The notes beneath the pieces were generated by a model, which saw only the letters and a program-made list of their open reading frames with translations, was not told the origin of the DNA and made no database searches. Source: an uncultured Alphaproteobacteria bacterium (GTDB taxonomy: Bacteria; Pseudomonadota; Alphaproteobacteria; Micavibrionales; Micavibrionaceae). Taken from it: DNA of 6,765 bases. Of this stretch, positions 1 through 5,739 are shown piece after piece. A program made the position numbers and the translations under genes. Position 1 is the stretch's first letter. Each line of letters opens with the position of its first letter. The stretch is from assembly GCA_937124505.1 (NCBI GenBank), contig CAKZKV010000028.1, forward strand, positions 1 through 6,765, given 5' to 3'.

Positions 1-462
1 GTCTCCCAGTTCGTCAATCTGCCAGCCGTACAAATATTGCCCGGCAGAATTTGCCAGATAGGTTGTTTCTGTTCCTGCATCGAAGTCACGAATGACAGTT
101 TCGCCGAATGTGCCGTTGCGGGTGAAGAACATATTGGTTGGCGCGCTGCCGCTGTCGGCCTCTATATTCGAGGTCAGGCCAACGACAAAAAAGCCGTTGC
201 CGATAATGGAAGCATCGGTTGAGGATGTTGTCTGCTGAATGCTGCCCTGCTGATCGGCGCGCAAGACCCTTGTCGCCCGTACGCCGCCGGGTTCGTACGC
301 CGGGCTGTATTGTGATGTCGTGACAAGGTCATGAAAAATCGCCTCAGATCGCTTGTAGCCGACTGTCGTCATATTCGCGACATTGGTTGAGACAATCGCC
401 GTGGACTTGGACTGGGCATACATGCCGCTTTTGCTGGTATCTAAGGCTTCAAACAGGCTCAT
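1..462 (-). CDS. flgE: Flagellar hook protein FlgE, N-terminal 154 residues (3' end outside window)
   Basis: FlgE is the subunit that polymerises outside the cell into the flagellar hook joining rod and filament. The frame is open from ATG at 462 to the window edge. The N terminus (MSLFEALDTSKSGMYAQS) is followed by the rod/hook-family signature around NVANMTTVGYKRS (residues about 28-40), then GNGFFVV (about 93-99), FTRNGTF (about 119-125) and YLANSAGQYLYGW (about 135-147). These are the usual blocks of the axial-protein family leading into the FlgE D1 region. FlgF and FlgG share these motifs, but the position directly after flgD and the MSLF start favour FlgE. The ATG overlaps the flgD stop (ATGA), and a full AAGGAGG Shine-Dalgarno at 475-469 lies 6 bases upstream. 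This is the strongest ribosome site in the operon and fits a very abundant product. The outer domains and C terminus are outside the window. Confidence 0.93.
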   Translation of the reverse strand, partial: MSLFEALDTSKSGMYAQSKSTAIVSTNVANMTTVGYKRSEAIFHDLVTTSQYSPAYEPGGVRATRVLRADQQGSIQQTTSSTDASIIGNGFFVVGLTSNIEADSGSAPTNMFFTRNGTFGETVIRDFDAGTETTYLANSAGQYLYGWQIDELGD

Positions 463-1190
463 GCGCTGCCTCCTTCCCCTTCTTCAGTATCTGTGGTGTC
501 TGTACCGTCCGCAGTTGACAGAGGCTCCGGCTGATAGACATTGATGACATTTCCGACCGGAACGGCGCGTTCGCCAATCAGCAGGTACGCCTGCCCGTCC
601 TGTGTTTCCACGCCGCGGACGATTCCGCTGACCAAAATCTGTGAATCAAGAAGGCCTCCATTGCTATCGACCGCGTCCACCCGGACTTCGTACGTGCCGC
701 TTTCTGCTGCTTGTCCGTTATCCATGATGCCGTCCCAGGTAAAATCCTTGCGTCCGGCGCCGGTTTCTCCCGGAATGAGAGCGACTGTCTCTCCGCTTTC
801 ATCAACAATACGGATATCCGCACTGACCGCTGTGCCGTCAACAACATAAGAGATATCGACGGGGCGCGCCCCGTCATAATACAGTTCTGTACTCTGGTAA
901 TTGGCCTGCAAGCCGACATACCCCAGAACCTGTGTGTTCATGTTGACCAGACCGAAATTGACCAGTTCATTGAGTTTTTCGTTGGCGTTAATTTGCTGTT
1001 CCACTCCCGCAAAGTTGACGAGCTGGTTGGTAAACTCTGTAGAGTCCATAGGGGACAGGGGGTCTTGATTTTGCAACTGGATCGTCAGCAGACTCAGAAA
1101 ATCGTCGAAATCCTCGGTAAGTTGTTGCCGCTGGATGGACGTTTCCTGAACGTTAGAAACAGCCTCTGAGATGGTTAGGTCACTGCTCAT
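459..1190 (-). CDS. flgD: Flagellar hook-capping/scaffold protein FlgD
   Basis: FlgD caps the growing hook and guides insertion of FlgE; it is exported by the flagellar type III apparatus and is absent from the mature hook. The 243-residue product has the conserved N-terminal FlgD domain at about 25-75, including DFLSLLTIQLQNQDP, then SPMDSTEFTNQLVNF and the VEQQINANEKL segment. The C-terminal half (about 105-220) fits the Ig/tudor-like FlgD region, with the typical FTWDG..DNG..ESGTYEVRV block at 150-171. The last 20 residues are acidic and rich in Thr, Asp, Glu and Gly, which looks like a flexible tail. The start is well placed: GGAG at 1202-1199 lies 8 bases before the ATG. It follows fliK by 12 bp and its TGA overlaps the flgE ATG by 4 bases, suggesting translational coupling of cap and hook subunit. 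Length is normal for the family. Confidence 0.95.
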   Translation of the reverse strand: MSSDLTISEAVSNVQETSIQRQQLTEDFDDFLSLLTIQLQNQDPLSPMDSTEFTNQLVNFAGVEQQINANEKLNELVNFGLVNMNTQVLGYVGLQANYQSTELYYDGARPVDISYVVDGTAVSADIRIVDESGETVALIPGETGAGRKDFTWDGIMDNGQAAESGTYEVRVDAVDSNGGLLDSQILVSGIVRGVETQDGQAYLLIGERAVPVGNVINVYQPEPLSTADGTDTTDTEEGEGGSA

Positions 1191-1202
1191 GTCTTTGTCT
1201 CC

Positions 1203-2678
1203 TTACACCACCAGATCATAGCGCCACGTTCCGCTTTCCGGGTCTGTGAACCATGTCATTGTGGTTTCAATTATTTCTGTTTCTTCTCCTGTCATCCCGG
1301 CGTTTTCGCCGCTGCCCTGACCGTTATGAGAACCATTATGGGAAAAATCCTGTGGGTTTTCGGCAAGTTCAAATCCAATGCTGCTGCTGTCCACGTCGAG
1401 GCCGGCATTTTGCAGGGCGCGCTCCAGAATTTGCGCATCGCGTTGTAGCATCATCCATGTTTCTGGCTTCTCAATGACCATTTGCGCCTTGACGCTTTTA
1501 TCCTTTTGAAAGGTCAGGCGGACTTCTACCTTGCCCAGATCCGGCGGATCAAGCTGTAATGTCCAGTTGCGACTATCGGAGCCGCTGCTGTTTTTTTGAA
1601 ACGATGCGACAACCATTTGTGTGGCGGGATGTGCGCTCCCGGCTTGTTGCGCATGTACAAGTGTTGAGGTCAGATTCGTTCCGTTCAGGGCTGAGGGCAG
1701 GGACAGAACGGACGTCCATTGCTGCGTTTGCGAATCAAACCATTCCATGAAGTTCTCGGCAGAGGCCGTTTGCAGGAGAACGGGAAAAGTGCCTTCTGCC
1801 ACATTTTGATTGGCCGCACCGGCCATCATTTGAGTGGCTTTTGACTCTGAGCCTGCTTGAGATGCCTGTTGTATCGCTGCTTTCAGGGCCTCCATTGCCT
1901 TGATGTCTTTGAAAATTGCTGCGCCGTCTTCTTCACTCTTAAACCAGGGAAGGGGATCAGATGCCCGCGGTCTGGACAGCGTTGTTTGTGATGCTGCATT
2001 TTGTGCAAGGCCGAGAAGGGCGATCAGGTCGTCAGACAAGACGCCGTACTCGTTTTCGGCTGGTGCAGAGAGGGTCACTGACCCGGTTTGATCCGAGATC
2101 AGACTTAATTGCTGTGGGGATAGCCCCGCAGCGATCAGGCTTTCAAGAGAAAGCTGCGTACCCTCCTTTTGGTTCAGGTTTTGCAGAATTTTTTCAAACA
2201 GTGTCTGTCCATCCAGAGTCGCTTCGGTATCAGCAAAGGGGGACGCGGATGTTTTGCTGCTGATGTTTTCTGCTGTGAGGGCAGACAGGGGCGTTCCCAT
2301 CAATTTATCCAGAAGGCTTTGTTTTGCAGCATCTGATAAATGAAGCTGACCATTATCCGCAGCGAAAATGAATCTTCCATCTGTTGCGTCCATAAACTCC
2401 TGTAGTTCCAGAATATCGGCACTATCCGAGGCGGACGAAAAGAGGGCCTCCAGAGACGCGATGCTGTTACTCAACTGCGTGTTCAGGTCCTGATAATTAG
2501 CGGGATCGTATATGGACGGGTCTGACAAAATAGTTCCTTTTTCTTCTATTAGTCCTCCTTGCAGGAGGGTTTTGAAAAAAAGATCAAAGTCTTTTTCTTC
2601 TTCAGAGGAGCGTCCTGTTATAACAGCCCCTTTTTCTGTCTGTGATGCCTGTGTGGTTAAAAAAAGACTTAAATCCAT
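1203..2678 (-). CDS. fliK: Flagellar hook-length control protein FliK
   Basis: FliK is an exported molecular ruler that measures the hook and switches the export gate (through FlhB) from hook to filament substrates. The product has 491 residues. Residues 1-350 are poorly conserved, low-complexity and rich in Gln, Ser, Ala and Leu, as expected for the ruler part. The C-terminal Flg_hook domain is clear at about 355-440, with the hallmark LQLDPPDLGKVEVRL at 374-388, then VKAQMVIEKPETWMMLQRD and the ALQNAGLDV block. After the domain comes a Gly/Asn/Glu-rich tail (about 446-470) and a short aromatic end (WFTDPESGTWRY). The ATG is preceded by an AAGAGAG-like Shine-Dalgarno in the 17-bp gap after the upstream gene. 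Three 7-base homopolymer runs lie in the gene (see findings). The Flg_hook signature makes the identification firm despite the divergent N-terminal part. Confidence 0.93.
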   Translation of the reverse strand: MDLSLFLTTQASQTEKGAVITGRSSEEEKDFDLFFKTLLQGGLIEEKGTILSDPSIYDPANYQDLNTQLSNSIASLEALFSSASDSADILELQEFMDATDGRFIFAADNGQLHLSDAAKQSLLDKLMGTPLSALTAENISSKTSASPFADTEATLDGQTLFEKILQNLNQKEGTQLSLESLIAAGLSPQQLSLISDQTGSVTLSAPAENEYGVLSDDLIALLGLAQNAASQTTLSRPRASDPLPWFKSEEDGAAIFKDIKAMEALKAAIQQASQAGSESKATQMMAGAANQNVAEGTFPVLLQTASAENFMEWFDSQTQQWTSVLSLPSALNGTNLTSTLVHAQQAGSAHPATQMVVASFQKNSSGSDSRNWTLQLDPPDLGKVEVRLTFQKDKSVKAQMVIEKPETWMMLQRDAQILERALQNAGLDVDSSSIGFELAENPQDFSHNGSHNGQGSGENAGMTGEETEIIETTMTWFTDPESGTWRYDLVV

Positions 2679-2695
2679 GATGCTCTCTTGTTTTG

Positions 2696-3172
2696 TTAAG
2701 CTGACTCACTGACCCCCATGGAGGCACGGTTTTTATCGTTTAATTCCCCGGCAGAGCCGTAAACAAAGCTGTTCTGCTCAATGGCCGTGCGGCGTGCGAC
2801 ATCCATAATGCGCTCGCTCAGGCGGCGGGTGCTTTGCTCCATCCGCTTCAGGGCGGCTTCATTGGCGCTGATGATCTTGTTTAAACCCTGCTGTTTTTCC
2901 TGCAGGTAGGGCACCAGATTGGGGTATTTTTCTTTCAGGGATTTGGCGACATTTTTTACTTCAAAGATGTCTTTCTGGTAATTTTGGGCCACTTCCATTT
3001 TTCTGTCCTGAAGTTTCAGGAAGCCGTTACGGTCGGCAACTTTCAGGCAGTCTGTCTCTTCTGCCAGAACGGCTTCCAATTGACTGACCGTTATAATGAA
3101 GCGGTCAACAGCGCCTTTAATATCTGCATTTGAGTTATTCTGTGTTGTGTTTTGTTTGATGTGCTTTTTCAT
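2696..3172 (-). CDS. FlgN-like flagellar chaperone candidate, second of a tandem pair
   Basis: This 158-residue soluble, mostly helical protein has no signal peptide or membrane segment. Residues 22-130 read as long amphipathic helices, including a segment QLEAVLAEETDCLK followed by a charged LQDRKMEVAQNY block. This resembles the FlgN chaperone pattern: a leucine-rich helix with a Glu pair, then a Lys/Glu-rich helix. FlgN proteins bind hook-associated proteins FlgK and FlgL and bring them to the export gate. The C-terminal part (FVYGSAGEL, 136-144) looks like the Tyr/Gly-containing end seen in FlgN-type chaperones; that is an impression. It aligns without gaps to the gene just upstream over residues 38-111. 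An AAAGGAA Shine-Dalgarno at 3184-3178 lies 5 bases before the ATG. The gene sits 22 bp after its paralogue and 17 bp before fliK. Function is inferred from pattern and context; a generic coiled-coil flagellar protein, for example FliJ-like, is the alternative. Confidence 0.6.
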   Translation of the reverse strand: MKKHIKQNTTQNNSNADIKGAVDRFIITVSQLEAVLAEETDCLKVADRNGFLKLQDRKMEVAQNYQKDIFEVKNVAKSLKEKYPNLVPYLQEKQQGLNKIISANEAALKRMEQSTRRLSERIMDVARRTAIEQNSFVYGSAGELNDKNRASMGVSESA

Positions 3173-3194
3173 TGTTTTTCCTTTCCCCTGTTTT

Positions 3195-3611
3195 TTATTC
3201 AGTTGTTCCTGCGACTTGTTCCCCCTGCAAAAGGAAGAGATTGTTCACCATGTTGTCTTTCAAAGGCTTTTTGGGTGACATGGCTTCAATCAATGTCTGG
3301 TTGGCGCGTGTGGCATGGCCCAGTTCTTTTGTCAGGGCTTCCAGTTTACCGATCAGGGCCTCGTCCATGCCTTTAAATTCATTGATACGGTTTTTGAATT
3401 CTGTTGCGGCTTGTTCATACCCAGCGGCCCGCAATTCCTTGCCTTTTTGAATGCGTGTCAGCGTTGCCGCGTCTTTTTGTTTCAGAAGCTTTGTCTCTTC
3501 CAGCGCAAATTCAAGCATCTGACGCGTCAGGCCTGTCATAATCTGCATGGCGCTGGTACGGTCATCCGGCAGAATACTGTTACGTTCTGTTTTGCGTTGT
3601 GACTGTGTCAT
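3195..3611 (-). CDS. FlgN-like flagellar chaperone candidate, first of a tandem pair
   Basis: This 138-residue, highly charged, helical protein lacks a signal peptide and membrane segments. Residues 22-111 form predicted long helices, with EETKLLKQKDAATLTRIQKG at 38-57 followed by KELRAAGYEQAATEFKN up to 74. This gives the leucine/Glu/Lys spacing typical of FlgN-type export chaperones. The last 25 residues (MVNNLFLLQGEQVAGTTE and the stretch before it) differ from the downstream paralogue, which instead carries an FVYGSAGEL end. If both are chaperones, the C-terminal difference could mean different clients, which is inference. The ATG overlaps the flgJ TGA (ATGA), and an AGGAAGG Shine-Dalgarno lies 3-4 bases upstream inside flgJ, so translation is probably coupled. 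Caulobacter has, as I recall, a small gene called flbY after flgI-cheL; equivalence to this gene is possible but unchecked. Confidence 0.58.
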   Translation of the reverse strand: MTQSQRKTERNSILPDDRTSAMQIMTGLTRQMLEFALEETKLLKQKDAATLTRIQKGKELRAAGYEQAATEFKNRINEFKGMDEALIGKLEALTKELGHATRANQTLIEAMSPKKPLKDNMVNNLFLLQGEQVAGTTE

Positions 3612-4003
3612 GAACCTTCCTCGCTTGTTAGAGTTGTATTATGCAATGCAAGAGACGTGCCACTTGCATGCTCTTGCAGGTTGATCAACGTCTCTTTCAC
3701 TTCCTGTGAAATGCCGACCGTACCGGTTCCGGCCAAAATTTTTCCGTATTCCTGCACCAGAAAACTGCGAAAAATCTCTTCGCCCTTGCCGCCACCAAAG
3801 AACGGGTCAACGCCGACGGTTTCGAACATGGGTTTCATCATTTCTGCCAGAAAGACGGCCTCGAAATCTTCGGACGCTTTCTCAAGCTGTTGTAAACGTC
3901 TGGTGTCCGCCGAGTTTTTCAGGGTTTCCGAAGCGCGGGCGAGCCCGGCGTTGTTTGCGCCAAGCAAGGCCAGTGCGGTATCGGGAGACAGGGGATCATT
4001 CAT
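3608..4003 (-). CDS. flgJ: Rod-binding protein, FlgJ N-terminal domain only (CheL-type)
   Basis: The 131-residue product is a stand-alone rod-binding domain. Residues about 38-110 carry the family pattern: ASEDFEAVFLAEMMKPMF (43-60), a glycine-rich FFGGGKGEEIFRSFLVQEYGK (68-88), then GISQEV. In gammaproteobacterial FlgJ this domain caps the growing rod and is fused to a C-terminal muramidase. The muramidase half is absent here, and the protein simply ends in a Ser/Thr-rich tail. That is the usual alphaproteobacterial form, often annotated CheL, with the peptidoglycan hydrolase encoded separately (SltF in Rhodobacter). It therefore should not be read as a truncation. The ATG lies 1 bp after the flgI TAA, with GAGG 9 bases upstream, and the TGA overlaps the next start. 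No signal peptide is seen, consistent with export through the flagellar apparatus. Confidence 0.9.
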   Translation of the reverse strand: MNDPLSPDTALALLGANNAGLARASETLKNSADTRRLQQLEKASEDFEAVFLAEMMKPMFETVGVDPFFGGGKGEEIFRSFLVQEYGKILAGTGTVGISQEVKETLINLQEHASGTSLALHNTTLTSEEGS

Positions 4004-4004
4004 C

Positions 4005-5165
4005 TTACAGTACCTCTATTTCTGCTTGCAGCGCTCCGGCGGCCTTGATGGCCTGCAGGATGGTAATCATGTCCCGCGGGCCAATCCCCAGCTTGTTCAA
4101 GCCAGTCACAAGGTCTTGCAGTGTCACGCCAGTTTCCAGCAGGGCGAGTTTGGTATCGGCCCCGGAATTCACATCCAGATCGCTACGCGGTACAACAACG
4201 GTTTGCCCCTGCTGCGCAAATGGGTTGGGTTGCGAGACTTGCGGCGTCTCGGTGATTTTGATGGTCAGGTTGCCCTGTGCGATGGCGACCGGACTGATTT
4301 TTACGTCCGCGCCGATCACAATCGTGCCGCTGCGTTCGTCAATTACGACGCGGGCGGGTTGGTCGGGTTGAACGGGAAGTTGTTCGATATCTGTAATCAG
4401 ATCAATAATCGAGCCACTGTAGCTTTTGGGTTTTTTCAACAAAACACTGGCATCGTTTTCCGCCGTGGCGATGTTGGAGGACATAAAGCCATTGACCGCG
4501 TGGGCAATCCGGCGCGCAGTCGTGAAATCCGGGTTTTTGAGCGCCAAACGGATATTGCCGAGGTCTTCCAGCTTAAAGCCAAGCTCTCGCTCAACAATCG
4601 CACCGCCGGGAACGCGCCCGGAAGTTGGAATGTTCTGGACAACGGAGGCGGCCTCTCCCTCAATGGCAAAGCCTGCGACCGTGACGGGGCCTTGCGCAAC
4701 GGCGTAGACTTCACCGTCCGCTGCCATCAAAGGGGTGACGAGGAGAGTCCCGCCAAGCAGGCTGTCCGCGTCACCCAAGGAGGAGATATTCACATCAATT
4801 GTGGAGCCCTGATTCCGAAAAGGGGGCAGGGTGGCCGTGACCATGACGGCGGCGACATTCCCGGTATTCAGGTTTTGCCCGCGTACATTGACGCCGAGGC
4901 GCTCCAGCATGGCCGTCAGGGATTGTTCCGTAAAGGGAGAGTTGTTCAGGGTGTCGCCTGTCCCGTTCAGGCCGACAACCAGACCGTAACCAATCAAAAC
5001 GTTGTCGCGCACCCCTTCAATATCAACAATGTCCTTGATCCGGGCAGTTTTTGCCTCTGCCGAAGACAGCATGAAAAACATGCCAATCAGGACTAACGCG
5101 ATGAATTTCCATGGAAAATCGTGGAAATAATCGATTTTTCTTTTATGATGTTCTGTTTCTCGCAT
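4005..5165 (-). CDS. flgI: Flagellar P-ring protein FlgI
   Basis: FlgI is secreted by Sec into the periplasm and assembles as the P-ring around the rod in the peptidoglycan layer. The 386-residue product matches the family from end to end: RIKDIVDIEGVRDNVLIGYGLVVGLNGTGD at about 42-71 (in two conserved blocks), SSLGDADSLLGGTLLVTPL (128-146), DGEVYAVAQGP, and the C-terminal TGLNKLGIGPRDMITILQAIKAAGAL region. A signal peptide is visible: a basic, unusually long n-region (residues 1-20, with HHKRK), a hydrophobic core FIALVLIGMFFML (21-33), and a likely cleavage after AEA at 38. The start at 5165 is supported by a GGAG Shine-Dalgarno with 7-base spacing; the next Met is inside the hydrophobic core and would destroy the signal. 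It heads the operon, about 20 bases downstream of the predicted sigma-54 transcription start. Confidence 0.96.
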   Translation of the reverse strand: MRETEHHKRKIDYFHDFPWKFIALVLIGMFFMLSSAEAKTARIKDIVDIEGVRDNVLIGYGLVVGLNGTGDTLNNSPFTEQSLTAMLERLGVNVRGQNLNTGNVAAVMVTATLPPFRNQGSTIDVNISSLGDADSLLGGTLLVTPLMAADGEVYAVAQGPVTVAGFAIEGEAASVVQNIPTSGRVPGGAIVERELGFKLEDLGNIRLALKNPDFTTARRIAHAVNGFMSSNIATAENDASVLLKKPKSYSGSIIDLITDIEQLPVQPDQPARVVIDERSGTIVIGADVKISPVAIAQGNLTIKITETPQVSQPNPFAQQGQTVVVPRSDLDVNSGADTKLALLETGVTLQDLVTGLNKLGIGPRDMITILQAIKAAGALQAEIEVL

Positions 5166-5173
5166 TGGCTTGC

Positions 5174-5189
5174 TCCATAATTCTATGGA
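5174..5189 (-). promoter_or_regulatory. Short dyad in the flgI leader including part of the ribosome binding site
   Basis: The two arms TCCATA and TATGGA are perfect complements separated by 4 bases (GAAT on the minus strand). The downstream arm contains the first bases of the GGAG Shine-Dalgarno of flgI. The predicted transcription start (about 5185) falls inside the upstream arm, so the full hairpin forms in RNA only if transcription starts a few bases earlier. It may also act as a DNA site, or be chance: a 6-bp dyad is not rare. Confidence 0.3.
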
Positions 5190-5195
5190 AACCTA

Positions 5196-5211
5196 TGCGA
5201 ATGCCGTGCCA
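5196..5211 (-). promoter_or_regulatory. Sigma-54 (-24/-12) promoter of the flgI operon
   Basis: The minus strand reads TGGCACG-GCAT-TCGCA. Against the RpoN consensus TGGCACG-N4-TTGC, the whole -24 block matches and the -12 block has one mismatch (C for T); the invariant GG and GC are exactly 10 bases apart. The -12 C is at 5197, which puts the start of transcription near 5185 and gives a leader of about 20 bases carrying the flgI GGAG site. Sigma-54 control of middle/late flagellar operons is established in Caulobacter and several other proteobacteria, with an enhancer-binding activator such as FlbD. The context therefore agrees well with the sequence. Confidence 0.85.
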
Positions 5212-5251
5212 GTTCTCTGTGGTTACGTGATTTTTTGTATGCTATGTATTG

Positions 5252-5271
5252 AAATGATGCACTTATCATTT
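5252..5271. promoter_or_regulatory. Inverted repeat upstream of the sigma-54 promoter, candidate activator site
   Basis: The arms AAATGAT and ATCATTT form a perfect 7-bp inverted repeat with a 6-base centre. The symmetry can be stretched to TGAAATGAT and ATCATTTTTCA if two bases bulge. The centre lies about 75 bp upstream of the predicted flgI start point, where enhancer-binding activators of sigma-54 promoters can bind. The motif does not resemble the NtrC site, and I cannot match it to a known FlbD element. An alternative is an AT-rich hairpin ending plus-strand transcription, since T5 follows it on that strand, but no plus-strand gene lies upstream of it in the window. Confidence 0.35.
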
Positions 5272-5289
5272 TTCAGATTGAATGCGTGA

Positions 5290-5308
5290 CTACTTTTTTA
5301 AAAAGTAG
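5290..5308. repeat. AT-rich palindrome at the 3' end of the membrane-protein ORF
   Basis: CTAC-TTTTT and AAAAA-GTAG flank a single central T, making a 19-bp near-perfect palindrome that includes the TAG stop of the minus-strand ORF. The stem has only two G-C pairs per side at its ends, and no T-run follows it in the minus-strand direction. It is therefore not a standard intrinsic terminator, though it could still slow polymerase or protect an mRNA end. Confidence 0.4.
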
Positions 5309-5712
5309 CCTGCATTTTGTAGAGTTTTTTTCTTGTATTTGAATAAATACCAAAGGCTGGGAAATATAATTATTCCATACACCATTGTAATGATAAATAT
5401 ATAGGGTGCAGACGCATTTATTTGTTCCCTAAACGCATGTATCAGATAAAGTAATGGAAAAATAAGGCATAGCGCAAAAACAATGTAAGATATAAGGGAA
5501 AGAAGAGTTTTTGCAATGCCCCTGAATTTGTTTGCAATAAAAAGCAAAGAGGCAAAGTAAAGGATCGTTACAAAAAACAGTAGGGGCATTGCTATCAAAC
5601 TATATAAAGATTCTATTTCCATGCCCTGAAATGTAAATAACACAGAATAATATTTCAAATACTGTTTTAATGACTCATTAGCACCTATATTATAAAATAT
5701 AACATTAGACAT
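5290..5712 (-). CDS. Hypothetical small membrane protein in AT-rich DNA
   Basis: I do not recognise this 140-residue product. It shows three strong hydrophobic segments: about 38-60 (IAMPLLFFVTILYFASLLFI), 68-93 (SLISYIVFALCLIFPLLYLI) and 103-124 (YIFIITMVYGIIIFPSLWYL). The short polar loops between them are positively charged (NKFRG) or Arg/Glu/Asn-containing, and the C-terminal tail is Lys-rich (KYKKK). This predicts an inner-membrane protein with three helices. GC is about 31% by hand count over 5341-5700, far below both neighbours, suggesting recent acquisition or a poorly constrained gene. No good Shine-Dalgarno precedes the ATG at 5712; Met31 is no better. The regular membrane pattern argues for a real protein, but the weak start and odd composition leave doubt. 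It is divergent from lon and upstream of flgI on the same strand; a role with either is not shown. Confidence 0.55.
   Translation of the reverse strand: MSNVIFYNIGANESLKQYLKYYSVLFTFQGMEIESLYSLIAMPLLFFVTILYFASLLFIANKFRGIAKTLLSLISYIVFALCLIFPLLYLIHAFREQINASAPYIFIITMVYGIIIFPSLWYLFKYKKKTLQNAGYFLKK
5668..5680. promoter_or_regulatory. TAATGA-C-TCATTA dyad upstream of lon, possible operator
   Basis: This is a perfect 6-bp dyad around a central C, lying 60-72 bp before the lon start and inside the 5' part of the divergent ORF. It overlaps TTAA-N7-TTAG, one base from the alphaproteobacterial CtrA pattern TTAA-N7-TTAA. Such matches are common in DNA this AT-rich, so the call is tentative. Confidence 0.2.
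5686..5696 (+). promoter_or_regulatory. Possible -10 region of the lon promoter
   Basis: Overlapping TATATT (5686-5691) and TATAAA (5691-5696) lie about 45-55 bases before the lon ATG and are the best -10 candidates in the region. No convincing TTGACA-like or heat-shock-like -35 element stands at the right distance, and the surrounding DNA is so AT-rich that such hexamers are expected. What is firm is only that the gap between the two divergent genes (27 bp) is too short for a full promoter, so lon must be transcribed from within the neighbouring ORF. Confidence 0.2.
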
Positions 5713-5739
5713 TTATAAAAAGACAGACGGACAAGGCAT

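Noticed and set aside
711..1169. A 152-codon plus-strand frame opposite flgD
   Set aside because: It is a shadow of the conserved flgD N-terminal domain, with no ribosome site or family match seen.
3608..4003. flgJ as a truncated or broken gene lacking its muramidase domain
   Set aside because: The single rod-binding domain is the normal form in alphaproteobacteria, and the gene has intact start, stop and spacing.
3657..5096. A 479-codon open frame on the plus strand opposite flgI and flgJ
   Set aside because: It lies entirely antisense to two strongly recognised flagellar genes. Its translation is low in recognisable motifs, with no domain I can name. Long antisense frames of this kind arise from codon bias.
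5143..5178. Eleven-codon upstream ORF overlapping the flgI start out of frame (ATG at 5178)
   Set aside because: It has no Shine-Dalgarno and would start within about 10 bases of the predicted transcript end. The GGAG inside it serves flgI.
5252..5275. Intrinsic terminator for the membrane-protein ORF
   Set aside because: On the minus strand the hairpin is AT-rich and is not followed by a T-run. The T-run is on the plus-strand side, where no gene needs ending.
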